From Kitasatospora sp. Root107 (GTDB lineage: Bacteria; Actinomycetota; Actinomycetes; Streptomycetales; Streptomycetaceae): a DNA stretch of 64,000 nt. The stretch lies in assembly GCF_001424875.1 (NCBI RefSeq), contig NZ_LMCT01000034.1, forward strand, positions 174,315 to 238,314. Reading direction: 5' to 3'. The notes beneath the pieces were generated by a model that saw nothing but the letters and a program-made list of their open reading frames with translations, made no database searches and was not told the DNA's origin. Both the position numbers and the translations under genes were made by a program. This document shows, piece after piece, positions 41,339 to 49,745 of the stretch; the stretch's first letter is position 1; each line of letters begins with the position of its first letter.

Positions 41339-42025
41339 ATGACCGTGCTCCCCGATCGGGACGGATTCGACGCCCCCGTCACACTCGACCGGCGCGAGGG
41401 CCCGTACGGCGAGGTGGCGCTGCGGCGGCGCGGTGGGCACTACGAGATCATCGCGAACGGCTGCTTCCTGATGGACACCGCCGACGGCCGGTCCGAACGG
41501 CTGCTGATCCAGGCCGCGTTGGACGAGCTGACGGCCGAGCGGCCGGCGGTGCTGATCGGCGGCCTCGGAGTCGGCTTCTCGCTCGCCTACGCGGCGGCCG
41601 AGCCGCGCTGGGCGCGGATCGCGGTGGCCGAGCGGGAGGACGCGATCATCGACTGGCACCGCACCGGACCGCTGGCCGCGTTCTCCGAACACGCTCTGGA
41701 CGACCCCCGGGTGGCGGTGCTGCACGGCGACCTGGTGGCCTACCTGGCCGCTGACGGCGAGCGCTTCGACGCGCTCTGCCTCGACATCGACAACGGCCCG
41801 GACTGGACGGTCACCGAGGAGAACTCCGGCCTGTACGGCCCGGCCGGGCTGGCCGCCGCGCAGCGTCGGCTCAACCCCGGTGGGGTGCTGGCGGTGTGGA
41901 GCGCGCAGCCGTCCGCAGGCTTCGAGGAAGCACTGCGGACGGCCGGGTTCACGGACGTGCGGACCGAGGAGATCCCGGTCCTGCGCGGCGTACCCGATGT
42001 GGTGCACCTGGCACGCCGCGCCTGA
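41339..42025 (+). CDS. Spermidine-synthase-like methyltransferase-fold protein
   Basis: A 228-residue Rossmann-fold protein resembling the polyamine synthase/SpeE-like family. The glycine motif VLIGGLGVGFSLA is followed by the acidic strand 'IAVAEREDAIIDW' and the segment 'DALCLDIDNGPDW', with the DxD-like acidic pair of the active site. It lacks an N-terminal beta-hairpin domain of full SpeE. Members are widespread single genes in actinomycetes and their substrate is not known. ATG at 41339. It converges on the chitinase gene with a 7-bp gap. Confidence 0.8.
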   Translation: MTVLPDRDGFDAPVTLDRREGPYGEVALRRRGGHYEIIANGCFLMDTADGRSERLLIQAALDELTAERPAVLIGGLGVGFSLAYAAAEPRWARIAVAEREDAIIDWHRTGPLAAFSEHALDDPRVAVLHGDLVAYLAADGERFDALCLDIDNGPDWTVTEENSGLYGPAGLAAAQRRLNPGGVLAVWSAQPSAGFEEALRTAGFTDVRTEEIPVLRGVPDVVHLARRA

Positions 42026-42032
42026 CGGGTGG

Positions 42033-44282
42033 TTACCTGAGACCGCTGTCCACGGCGCTCATCAGCTCGCCGTTGGCGGTGTCGCCGTCGAAGGACCAGA
42101 GCATCGCGCCCGCCAGGCCCTGGGCCTTGATCCAGGCGGTCTTGCGGAGGATCTCGGTCGGGTCGTCGTAGGTGTAGAGGACCGTGCCGTTGTAGATGTA
42201 GGCGTGGCCCGCCACCGGGTCGCGGTAGATGGTGTAACCACCGCTCGCGGCCATGGTCTTGAGCTTGTGGTAGTCCTCGTACCCGTTCTCGTAGGTGCCC
42301 GGGGCCGGGCCGGTCGAGGTCTGGTAGAGACCGTTGGTGGTGCCGCGCGGCACGCCGGTCCAGCCTCGGCCGTAGAACGGGATGCCGAGGGTCAGCTTGC
42401 TCTTCGGCGCGCCCTTGGTCAGGTAGGCGTTGATCGCGATCTCGGAGCTGAACTGCCGGTTCGGGGCACTCGGGTCGGCGGCGGCCAGCTTGATCGAGGA
42501 CTGCTGGTTGGTCTGGGTCTCCCAGGCGCCGTGGTAGTCGTAGCCCTGGATGGTGGCGAAGTCGAAGGCGCCGAACAGGCCGGGCACGTCGATGCCGAGG
42601 TCGATCTTGGCCGGGTCGGCCGGCAGGAAGGCGCTCAGGGTGTACTTCTTGCCGGTGGTGGCGGTCAGCGCGTCCAGCTGGCGGCGGAACTCCTGGGCCA
42701 GCAGGGTGTAGTTGGCCTTGTCCTGGGGCCGGATGACGTTACCGAGGTGACCCTCGGAGTTCGGCCACTCCCAGTCCAGGTCGATGCCCTCGAAGATGCC
42801 CGCCGCCGAGCCCGCGCCGCCGCGGCCGTCGATCACCGGCAGGTTGCCCTTGATGTACATGTCGATGCAGGAGCTGACCAGCGCCTTGCGCGAGGCGTCG
42901 GTGAGCGAGGCGTCCGAGAACCACTTGCTGTAGGACCAACCGCCCAGCGAGATCTGCATCTTGAGGTTCGGGTACTTGGTCTTGAGCTGCTTCAGCTGGT
43001 TGAAGTTGCCGGCCAGCTTCTGGTCCCAGGTGTCGGTGGTACCGGCCACCGAATTGCCCGCGTCCCAGCCCTTGCCGAAGTCCGCCCAGGCGTCACCGGC
43101 GCCGTCACCGGCGTTCGGGTCCGAGTCGTTCCCGGCCGCCTTGTTGGTGATGAAGCACTGCTTGCTGCTCGGGTTGATGTTGGCGAAGGCGTAGTTGAGG
43201 TGGGTCAGCTTCGCCGCCGTGCCCGAGGTGTCCAGCTGCTTCACGCTGTACCCACGGGCGTAGATGCTCCACTGGGTGAAGTAGCCGATCTTCAGCGCGT
43301 TCGGGTTGACCACCTCCTTGGTGGTCCGGGTGCTCACCGGGCTGGAGGCAACCGAGCTGTTGCCCGCCGCGTCGCGCGCCTTCACGGTGAAGGTGTAGTC
43401 GGTCTCCGGGGTCAGGCCCGTGACCGCCGCGCTGGTGCCGGTGGTCACCGAGGTGGCCAGCGTGGCGCCGTTGTAGACGTCGTACGCGGTCACCCCGACG
43501 TTGTCGGTGCTTGCGGCCCAACTGAGCGCCACCGAACGGGAGTCGGGGGTGGCGGTCGGGGTGCCGGGCTTGGTCGGGGCCTGGGTGTCAGGCTGCGGCG
43601 GGGGCACCACGACCTGGACCGGTCCGGCCGGCGCCGAGCGGTTGCCCGCGGCGTCGAACGCGACCACGGTGATGTTGTACGTACCCGCCGCCAGACCCGA
43701 GATGGTGCTGCCGGTGCCGGACACGGTGGCCAGCTTGGTACTGCCGTTGAAGACGTCGTAGCCGGTGACCCCGACGTTGTCCGTGCTGGCGGTCCAGGAA
43801 GCGGTGATCGAGCCGGTGCCCGGCGTGGCCTGCAGGTTGCCCGGCGCGCTCGGGGCGCTCTGGTCGCCGCCACCCGCACACGGGCTGCCGTTCAACTTGC
43901 AGTTGAGCAGCGGGGCGTAGGCACCTGAGTAGGCGATGTTGAAGCCGAGGTTGTACGAGGCGCCCGGCGCCAGTGAGCCCGACCAGCTCGGGTTCTTCAC
44001 CGTCACGTGCGAGGCGGCGGTGGTGTAGGTGGCGTTCCAGAGCGAGGCCACCGTGTTGTTGGCGGGCAGGTCGAACTCGAGTGTCCAGCCGTTCATCGCG
44101 GTGGTCTCGTTGTTCTTGATGGTGTAGCTGCCCTCGTAACCGGTGCCCCAGTCACTGCCCTTGGCGAAGGTGGCGGTGGAGGCGGCGGCCTGGGCGATAC
44201 CGCCCGGCAGGGCGACCGCGATCAGCGGGGCGATCAACGCTCCCGCTGCGAGCAGGGGCAGGCTGAACCGACGTCTGCGCAT
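42033..44282 (-). CDS. Secreted GH18 chitinase with CBM2 and two fibronectin type III domains
   Basis: A 749-residue exported enzyme. Signal peptide MRRRRFSLPLLAAGALIAPL..., then a family 2 cellulose/chitin-binding module (about 33-135; Trp residues and the C...C pair ending LLNCKLNGSPC), two FN3 domains (about 145-230 and 240-335, each with the STDNVGV-x-Y/DVY/F motif) and a GH18 barrel (about 345-749). The catalytic DxDxE is in EGIDLDWEWP. The substrate-binding MxY-like and GYDYHG segments are present. ATG at 44282 has AGGAG upstream. A dre-like site lies about 200 bp upstream, in line with DasR control of chitinases by GlcNAc. Confidence 0.96.
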   Translation of the reverse strand: MRRRRFSLPLLAAGALIAPLIAVALPGGIAQAAASTATFAKGSDWGTGYEGSYTIKNNETTAMNGWTLEFDLPANNTVASLWNATYTTAASHVTVKNPSWSGSLAPGASYNLGFNIAYSGAYAPLLNCKLNGSPCAGGGDQSAPSAPGNLQATPGTGSITASWTASTDNVGVTGYDVFNGSTKLATVSGTGSTISGLAAGTYNITVVAFDAAGNRSAPAGPVQVVVPPPQPDTQAPTKPGTPTATPDSRSVALSWAASTDNVGVTAYDVYNGATLATSVTTGTSAAVTGLTPETDYTFTVKARDAAGNSSVASSPVSTRTTKEVVNPNALKIGYFTQWSIYARGYSVKQLDTSGTAAKLTHLNYAFANINPSSKQCFITNKAAGNDSDPNAGDGAGDAWADFGKGWDAGNSVAGTTDTWDQKLAGNFNQLKQLKTKYPNLKMQISLGGWSYSKWFSDASLTDASRKALVSSCIDMYIKGNLPVIDGRGGAGSAAGIFEGIDLDWEWPNSEGHLGNVIRPQDKANYTLLAQEFRRQLDALTATTGKKYTLSAFLPADPAKIDLGIDVPGLFGAFDFATIQGYDYHGAWETQTNQQSSIKLAAADPSAPNRQFSSEIAINAYLTKGAPKSKLTLGIPFYGRGWTGVPRGTTNGLYQTSTGPAPGTYENGYEDYHKLKTMAASGGYTIYRDPVAGHAYIYNGTVLYTYDDPTEILRKTAWIKAQGLAGAMLWSFDGDTANGELMSAVDSGLR

Positions 44283-44482
44283 GGATGAGCTCCTGTCCAG
44301 GGAGCGTGCGGCCGTCCGGCCGACGTGCTCCCTACCTGTGGGGAGGTGGCGGTGCCAGGTGCAAAAGTGCTGCGCGCTCCGGCTGTTGACGTGCTGGGGC
44401 AGCGCGGAGCGGGGCCGCCGGGCCGTCGGGTTGCCGCGGAGATCCTGTGACAGGAGCGTAGGGACGTCGCTGGGTGCTGGCA

Positions 44483-44498
44483 ATAGGTCTGGACCAGC
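44483..44498. promoter_or_regulatory. DasR-like (dre) box upstream of the chitinase
   Basis: On the minus strand GCTGGTCCAGACCTAT, which matches 12 of 16 positions of the dre consensus, including TGGTC-N2-GACC. It lies upstream of a chitinase gene, the classical type of DasR target. Confidence 0.6.
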
Positions 44499-44499
44499 A

Positions 44500-44539
44500 G
44501 GGCCGTGGACCTGACAGTAATGCGTCAGATCCACGGCCC
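44500..44539. terminator. Terminator downstream of the NPF-repeat protein gene
   Basis: 16-bp stem with one mismatch (44500-44515 and 44524-44539, GGGCCGTGGACCTGAC) and an 8-base loop, 32 bp beyond the stop of the minus-strand gene at 44572 and next to the dre-like box of the chitinase. Confidence 0.75.
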
Positions 44540-44571
44540 GTGGTTTGCCGATGAGTTGGGCTGACCTGCCG

Positions 44572-46476
44572 TCAGCCGAACGGATTGTTCGCAGGCGGCT
44601 CGGGTGCGGCCGCCGGCGCCGGGGCGAAGACGGGTGCCGGGGCAGGTGCGGCGAACGGGTTGAAGTCCGGCGGTGGCACGTTGACCTTCACGCCCTTGCC
44701 GGGGGCGGGGGCATCGGCCTCAGGGGCGGCGGTGGCCGCCGGGGCCGGGGCAGCGAAGGGGTTGAAGTCGGCCGGCGGCACGTTGACCCGGACGCCCTTG
44801 CCGGGCGCCGGAGCGGCTGCCGCAGGCGCTGCGGCCGGGGGCGGCGTCGGCGCGGCGACCCGGGCCGGGGCGACGGGCTGAGCGGACGTCACGGTGCCGA
44901 ACGGGTCGCTCACCTGCTGGGTGGTCACGGTGCCGAACGGGTCGGCGGCAGCCGGGGCAGCGGCCTGGGCGACCGGCTGCGGAGCCGGTGCCGCGGCGAG
45001 GACGGGCGCCGGGGCGGGTGCGGCGAATGGGTTGAAGTCGGCCGGCGGGACGTTGACCTTCACGCCCTTGCCGGGGGCGGGGGCGGGGGCGTCGGCAGCG
45101 GGTGCGGCGGCTGCCGGGGCCGGGGCCGGGGCCGGGGGAGCGAAGGGGTTGAAGTCGGCCGGCGGCACGTTGACCCGGACGCCCTTGGGGCGCTCCTGCG
45201 CCGCCGGGGCGGCGACGGCCGGAGCCGGGGCGGGCACGGTCGGCGGCATGGCCGGGGCCGGGGGGACGACGGCGGGCGGCAGCGGCGCCTGGGGGGCCGG
45301 TGCCTGCGGGGCCAGGGCCTGGGTGACCGGCTGCTGGGTGACCGGCTGCGCCACCGGGGCCTGGGCGACCGGCTGCTGGGCCGGGAACTGCGGGAGGGCG
45401 GCCCTGGTGCCGTCCCAGCCGAGCTGGATGCTCGCCAGGATCTCGGCGAAGGTCGCCGCGTACAGCTCCCAGTCGTCCGGCTGGGCGGTGCCGAGCTGGA
45501 CGGTCAGCACCGAGACGCCGTCCGGCAGCGGCAGGAAGGCCTGCAGCACCGAGACGAGGGTGTTGTCCGCGACGTCGGGCTCGTTGTCGGGCTGGCCGAC
45601 CGGCAGCAGCAGCGGCGGCACCGGGGCGATCCGGCGCTCCACCAGCACGGCGGTCGGACCGGCCGGGATCAGCACCGTCCAGACCTCGGCCTGCGGGCGG
45701 GAGTCGGCCAACTCGGCGGACAGCTCGGAGATCTGACGCGGGTGCGAGGCCAGTGAGACCACCAGCGAGGCCCGGCTGCGCCGGCCGTCCAGCTGGAGGG
45801 CGGCGACCCCGGCGAAGACCACCCCGGCAGCGGCCGACGGCTGCGCCAGCAGACCGGTCAGCACCGACCAGTCCTGTCGGCGCGGCGCCCGGGCGCCCGA
45901 GTACAACTCCTCGGCCACCTCGGCGAGATGACCCGCCCGGGCCTGCCGGTCGCCCCGGACGGTCAGCGGGTGGAAGACCGAAGGCACCACCAGGCGGACC
46001 TCCACGCCCGCCCCGGTGGCCAGCTCCTCCGGCACCGCGACCGGCCGCTCGGCAGCGAACCGGGCCACGGCGGCCGGGAACTCCGGCCGCATCCAGGCCT
46101 CGGCCGACTCCGGCCGGACGGGTACGGCGACCTGCTCCGCCGAGACGGCCTCGAGCGGCAGCCCGTAGACGTCCTTGGCCCCGTAGCGGGCGAACAGCTC
46201 CGCCGTCGGAGCCTCGGCGGCGGCAGCAGCGTCGGCAGCGGACCGCGTGGTGCCGGCCTCGACCACCGTGCCGAGCCCACGGACCGTCAGCAGGCCGGGC
46301 CCGCCGGGGCTCAGCCGGAGCCCGAACAGGGCGTCGGCGGAGGGGTGTGCGGCGCGGTCGAAGGCCGTCAGCGAGGCGGCCGGATAGTGCGTGGCGTCGG
46401 CCCCCAACAGGGTGTCAGCCAGTACGTCGATCGTGGCGCCGATCCGTTCCGCGCCCGCGAAGCCGTCCTGTGTCAT
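44572..46476 (-). CDS. Hypothetical protein with a Pro/Ala-rich C-terminal half carrying four VNVPPADFNPFA repeats
   Basis: A 634-residue protein without signal peptide or membrane helix. Residues 1 to about 365 are a folded alpha/beta region (AERIGATIDVLADTLL at the start, VWTVLIPAGPTAVLVE, ELYAATFAEILASIQLGW near its end) that I cannot assign. The rest is a low-complexity Pro/Ala/Gln tail with four near-identical motifs KGV(K/R)VNVPP(A/P)DFNPFA and two DPFGTVT motifs, ending in NPFG. The repeats may be linear docking motifs. ATG 46476 follows a GAGGGGGC ribosome site. A 24-bp inverted repeat lies in its leader. Role unknown. Confidence 0.8.
   Translation of the reverse strand: MTQDGFAGAERIGATIDVLADTLLGADATHYPAASLTAFDRAAHPSADALFGLRLSPGGPGLLTVRGLGTVVEAGTTRSAADAAAAAEAPTAELFARYGAKDVYGLPLEAVSAEQVAVPVRPESAEAWMRPEFPAAVARFAAERPVAVPEELATGAGVEVRLVVPSVFHPLTVRGDRQARAGHLAEVAEELYSGARAPRRQDWSVLTGLLAQPSAAAGVVFAGVAALQLDGRRSRASLVVSLASHPRQISELSAELADSRPQAEVWTVLIPAGPTAVLVERRIAPVPPLLLPVGQPDNEPDVADNTLVSVLQAFLPLPDGVSVLTVQLGTAQPDDWELYAATFAEILASIQLGWDGTRAALPQFPAQQPVAQAPVAQPVTQQPVTQALAPQAPAPQAPLPPAVVPPAPAMPPTVPAPAPAVAAPAAQERPKGVRVNVPPADFNPFAPPAPAPAPAAAAPAADAPAPAPGKGVKVNVPPADFNPFAAPAPAPVLAAAPAPQPVAQAAAPAAADPFGTVTTQQVSDPFGTVTSAQPVAPARVAAPTPPPAAAPAAAAPAPGKGVRVNVPPADFNPFAAPAPAATAAPEADAPAPGKGVKVNVPPPDFNPFAAPAPAPVFAPAPAAAPEPPANNPFG
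44645..45195 (-). repeat. Four DNA copies encoding the VNVPPADFNPFA motif
   Basis: Near-identical stretches of about 55 bp at roughly 44648-44705, 44751-44811, 45021-45080 and 45139-45193, each encoding KGVxVNVPPxDFNPFA. They arose by internal duplication and are a possible site of length variation. Confidence 0.75.
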
Positions 46477-46499
46477 GCTGCTGAGCCCCCTCGCTCTCG

Positions 46500-46658
46500 G
46501 ACTCTCCGTCGATCGGGGGGCGGCGTCGCGGCGCCGGGGCACGCACCTCGCCGGCTTCTCGTCGGTCGCCGATGCTCCGCATGGACTCCCTCCTCGGCAC
46601 CGCCGAGCCACGCACCCCGCCGCCGCTCCTTCATCCGCCCCCCGATCGACGGAGAGTC
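46500..46658. repeat. 24-bp perfect inverted repeat in the leader of the NPF-repeat protein gene
   Basis: Arms at 46500-46523 and 46635-46658 (start GACTCTCCGTCGATCGG on the plus strand of the left arm) are separated by 111 bp. On the minus-strand transcript the 3' arm ends just before the ribosome site of the gene starting at 46476. Confidence 0.75.
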
Positions 46659-46715
46659 TCAGGTGATAATTCCGTCCACTTTCTATCAGAACCCGGTGTC
46701 AGGATCCCGCCGAGG

Positions 46716-47480
46716 TCACCCCTCGGCCAGCGCCGCCACCGCGTCGGCCAGGCCCGGAACGCCCAGCAGGCCCGCGAGTTGGCGGATCAGCAGACCCGTC
46801 GGGCCGTCGGCGCTCTCGTCCGCCAGGAAACCGGCCAGCTCGAGGGCCAGCGCGGGCTCGCGGGCCGCGCACACGGTGAGTGCCGCGACGAACTCCTGCA
46901 CCAGCTGGATCTGGAGCTCCTCCAGCGGGACTTCGGGCGTGGCCAGCCAGTCCAGCGAGGTGATCTCGGCGTTGGCGATCCAGGCGCGGACCGTCCGGCG
47001 CAGTCCCGGGCTGGGCTCGGCCACCGCCAGGTGCCGGAGGATCTGCACGGCGGCGGCCCGCCGGACCTCGTCGATCACCGCGTTGCCGGCCGGTCCGGCC
47101 GTCACCGATCCGCCTCGGAGCAGCGCCGCGAAGCCGGGGCCGTGACTGCGGACGAAGTCCAGGTAACGCCCCATCACCCGCAGCAGCCGCTCGGAGAGCG
47201 GACCCTCGTGCGGCTCCTCGAACCGTCCCGCCAGCTCCTGCCCGGCCCGCCGCAGCGCCTCTTCGTAGATGGCCTGCTTGCCGGGGAAGTAGTGGTAGAC
47301 GAGCGGCCGCGAGGCACCGGCGGCAGCCGCGATGTCGTCGATCGACACGTCCTCCGGCGCAGCCCGGCTGAACAGGTCGAGCGCCACCGCGATCAGCTGC
47401 TCCCGGCGCTCGTCCACGCTGAGCCTGCGCCGCGGCGCTCGCTCGGGCCGGTCCGCCACCGGCGGCGTACGGGAAACCAT
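46716..47480 (-). CDS. TetR-family transcriptional regulator
   Basis: A 254-residue TetR protein. The N-terminal HTH is at about residues 20-70 (RREQLIAVALDLFSRAAPEDVSIDDI, AAGASRPLVYHYFPGKQAIYEEAL), with the family-typical YHYFPGK recognition helix end. The C-terminal ligand domain is helical with no recognisable ligand signature. ATG 47480 is preferred because AGGGTGG lies 6 bp upstream; a GTG at 47489 is possible. Neighbours (NPF-repeat protein, Nudix) give no clear target. Confidence 0.9.
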   Translation of the reverse strand: MVSRTPPVADRPERAPRRRLSVDERREQLIAVALDLFSRAAPEDVSIDDIAAAAGASRPLVYHYFPGKQAIYEEALRRAGQELAGRFEEPHEGPLSERLLRVMGRYLDFVRSHGPGFAALLRGGSVTAGPAGNAVIDEVRRAAAVQILRHLAVAEPSPGLRRTVRAWIANAEITSLDWLATPEVPLEELQIQLVQEFVAALTVCAAREPALALELAGFLADESADGPTGLLIRQLAGLLGVPGLADAVAALAEG

Positions 47481-47548
47481 GAGCGCCACCCTAAGTGCTC
47501 CCGGCCGGCCGGGGGGAGCCAGGGCGGCAACTGCTGCCGATCACCGGG

Positions 47549-48064
47549 TCAGCCGGTCGTCCTCCGGTGCTCCAGGTAGTGCCGGTAGGCGGCCAGGCCG
47601 TCGGGCACGAACTCCCACTCCGTCAGCCGCCGGGTCAGCTCGTCCTCGGTGAGCCAGTCGTGCCAGTCGACCTCCTCGACCTGGGGGCTGACCGGGCCGT
47701 CCCAGCGGGCCTCGTAGGTGTCGCACCACCAGGACAGTCCGTCCTCCTCGAAGAGGAACTTGAACAGCCGGACCGGCACGATCCCGCTGACCCCCATCTC
47801 CTCCTCGGCCTCGCGGACCGCCGCCTCCGCGTACGTCTCCCCGGCCCCGACCACGCCGCCGACGAAGCAGTCGTAGGTGCCGGGCGCGTAGAGCTTGTCG
47901 GCCGCCCGGCGGTGGGTGAAGATCCGGCCCTCGGCGTCGCGGACCAGGATGAAGACGCACCGGTGGGTCAGCCCCAGCCGGTAGACCTCGCCGCGCGGGG
48001 CGGTGCCGATCACCCGGTCCTGCCCGTCGACCACGTCCAGCACTTCGTCAGCAGGGTTCGTCAT
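47549..48064 (-). CDS. Nudix hydrolase
   Basis: A 171-residue protein with a complete Nudix box, G-x5-E-x7-REUXEE-x-G, seen as GAGETYAEAAVREAEEEMG. The flanking regions (VIGTAPRGEVYRLGLTHRCVF, RRAADKLYAPGTYD) place it in the YfcD/IDI-like subgroup of Nudix enzymes. Substrate unknown; isopentenyl diphosphate isomerase itself is unlikely because its active-site Cys context is absent. Divergent from the beta-lactamase-fold gene. Confidence 0.9.
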   Translation of the reverse strand: MTNPADEVLDVVDGQDRVIGTAPRGEVYRLGLTHRCVFILVRDAEGRIFTHRRAADKLYAPGTYDCFVGGVVGAGETYAEAAVREAEEEMGVSGIVPVRLFKFLFEEDGLSWWCDTYEARWDGPVSPQVEEVDWHDWLTEDELTRRLTEWEFVPDGLAAYRHYLEHRRTTG

Positions 48065-48150
48065 GGAACCACGCTACCGAGTCGGCGCCCGCCGGATGAG
48101 CGGACTATCTTTCAGAAGCGAGGAGCGGACGAGCAGAAGGCGGCACGCGG

Positions 48151-49371
48151 GTGGAGATCTGGGGCGAGGCGGCGGAGGGTTTCGAGCCCGTACGGGAGGC
48201 ATTCGCGCGCAACTTCCGCGACCACGGCGAGCTCGGTGGAGCGTTCGCGCTCTACCTGGACGGCCGCAAGGTGGTCGACATCTGGGGCGGCGACGCCCGG
48301 CCCGAGGTGGGCGGCCGCCCCGACCCGGCGGTCCCCTGGACGGCCGACACCGCGCAGGTGCTCCGCTCGGTCACCAAGGGTCTGACCGCCGCCGCCGCGC
48401 TGCACCTGGCCGGGCAGGGACGGCTCGACCTGGACGCACCGGTCGCCTCGTACTGGCCGGAGTTCAAGGCGGCGGGCAAGGAGCGGATCCCGGTCCGCTG
48501 GCTGCTCTCGCACCAGGCCGGGGTGCCCGCGCTGGACGTGCCGCTGCGGGTCGAGGACGTGATCTCCTGGGAGCCCGCCGTCGCGGCGGTGGCCGCGCAG
48601 GCGCCGTTCTGGGAGCCGGGCCGGGCGCACGGCTACCACCCGTACACCTTCGGCTGGCTGGTCGGCGAGGTGGTCCGGCGGGCTGCCGGACGCAGCGTCG
48701 GGCGGTACTTCGCCGAGGAGATCGCCCAGCCGCTCGGACTCGACCTGTGGATCGGCCTGCCCTCGGGCGCCGCTCCCAGGGTCGGCCGGCTGGTCGACCT
48801 GCCCGCGCCCGAGGCGGCCCTGAACGGTCCGAACGGCCTACGGCTGCGGCCCCGCAAGTCGGTGGTGGACGCCTACCAGGACCCCACATCGCTGACGGCC
48901 CGTTCGTTCGGCGCGGTCCGGCCGAAGGTCGACCTGAACGACCCGGCGGTGCAGGCCGCCGAGATCCCCGGCGCGGGCGGGATCGGCACCGCGCGTTCGG
49001 TGGCCCGCTTCTACGCGGCCCTGATCGGCGCGGCCGACCGCCACGGCGGGGCCCCCGGCGAACTGCTCCCGGCGGTCTTCGGCTCCGGCCTGCTCGCGGA
49101 GGCGATGGGCCCGGCGGTCAGCGGCCCGGACCGGGTGCTGATCATCAACACCGCCTTCGGCCTCGGCTTCTTCCGCCACGGCCCCAGCTCCCCGATGGCC
49201 TCCCCGGCCTCCTTCGGCCACCCCGGCCGAGGGGGCTCCCTCGGCTTCGCCGACCCCGAACTCGGCATCGGCTTCGGCTACGTCACCAACGGCATGCAGC
49301 CCGGCGTCACCGGCGACATCCGCTCCCGGACGCTGATCGCCGCCGTCCGTAAGTGCCTGGGGGCCGGCTGA
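48151..49371 (+). CDS. Beta-lactamase-fold serine hydrolase / esterase (class C-like, EstB type)
   Basis: A 406-residue cytoplasmic serine hydrolase of the class C beta-lactamase/DD-peptidase fold. The nucleophile motif SxxK is S73-V-T-K76 (LRSVTKGLTA). The tyrosine motif region reads YHPYTFGWLVGEVV, and HPGRGGSLGFADP is the equivalent of the third box (HxG type of esterases). It has no signal peptide, which argues against true beta-lactamase function and for an intracellular esterase. The start is GTG 48151. Stands alone. Confidence 0.9.
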   Translation: MEIWGEAAEGFEPVREAFARNFRDHGELGGAFALYLDGRKVVDIWGGDARPEVGGRPDPAVPWTADTAQVLRSVTKGLTAAAALHLAGQGRLDLDAPVASYWPEFKAAGKERIPVRWLLSHQAGVPALDVPLRVEDVISWEPAVAAVAAQAPFWEPGRAHGYHPYTFGWLVGEVVRRAAGRSVGRYFAEEIAQPLGLDLWIGLPSGAAPRVGRLVDLPAPEAALNGPNGLRLRPRKSVVDAYQDPTSLTARSFGAVRPKVDLNDPAVQAAEIPGAGGIGTARSVARFYAALIGAADRHGGAPGELLPAVFGSGLLAEAMGPAVSGPDRVLIINTAFGLGFFRHGPSSPMASPASFGHPGRGGSLGFADPELGIGFGYVTNGMQPGVTGDIRSRTLIAAVRKCLGAG

Positions 49372-49401
49372 CCGCAATCTTTCGGCTGCGGCCGCTGCCG
49401 C

Positions 49402-49677
49402 TCAGATCAGACCGCGCCGGGCGGCCCAGACCGCCGCCTGGAGCGGGGTGCGGACGCCGATCCGGTCGCAGAGCACCCGGATCCGGCGGCGCAGGGTCCG
49501 GCTGGAGGTGTCCAGTCGGCGGGCTATCGAGTCCAGCGGCAGGCCCTCCGCGAGCAGCAGCAGCAACTGGTGCTCGGACGGGGTCAGCAGCCCGGCCGGG
49601 TGCCGGTGCGGCCCGGGTTGGGCGGGCTGGGCGGTGACGCGGGGAGCGGTCAGGGCAGGGTGCATGGCGGACTTCAC
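49402..49677 (-). CDS. Small LuxR-type helix-turn-helix protein
   Basis: A 91-residue protein whose C-terminal two-thirds is a LuxR/GerE-like HTH (LLTPSEHQLLLLLAEGLP, DSIARRLDTSSRTLRRRIRV, RIGVRTPLQAAVWAARRG). There is no sensor domain. The GTG at 49677 has AGGAG 5 bp upstream; an ATG at 49665 is an alternative. Such orphan DNA-binding modules are common in Streptomyces; target unknown. Confidence 0.75.
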   Translation of the reverse strand: MKSAMHPALTAPRVTAQPAQPGPHRHPAGLLTPSEHQLLLLLAEGLPLDSIARRLDTSSRTLRRRIRVLCDRIGVRTPLQAAVWAARRGLI

Positions 49678-49745
49678 GGCGGCTCCTGGGTGCGCGTGGG
49701 CATGGCAGGGCGGGGCGCTCGGCGATGCGCGCGAACGGGGGAGGA

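Noticed and set aside
41880-43928. A 682-residue plus-strand frame opposite the chitinase
   Set aside because: It is Val/Gly/Arg-rich antisense reading; the minus strand has CBM2, FN3 and GH18 domains with catalytic residues.
47549-48064. The Nudix protein as a type 1 isopentenyl diphosphate isomerase linked to the hopanoid operon
   Set aside because: It has the Nudix box but not the active-site Cys/Glu contexts of IDI, and it lies far from the hopanoid genes.
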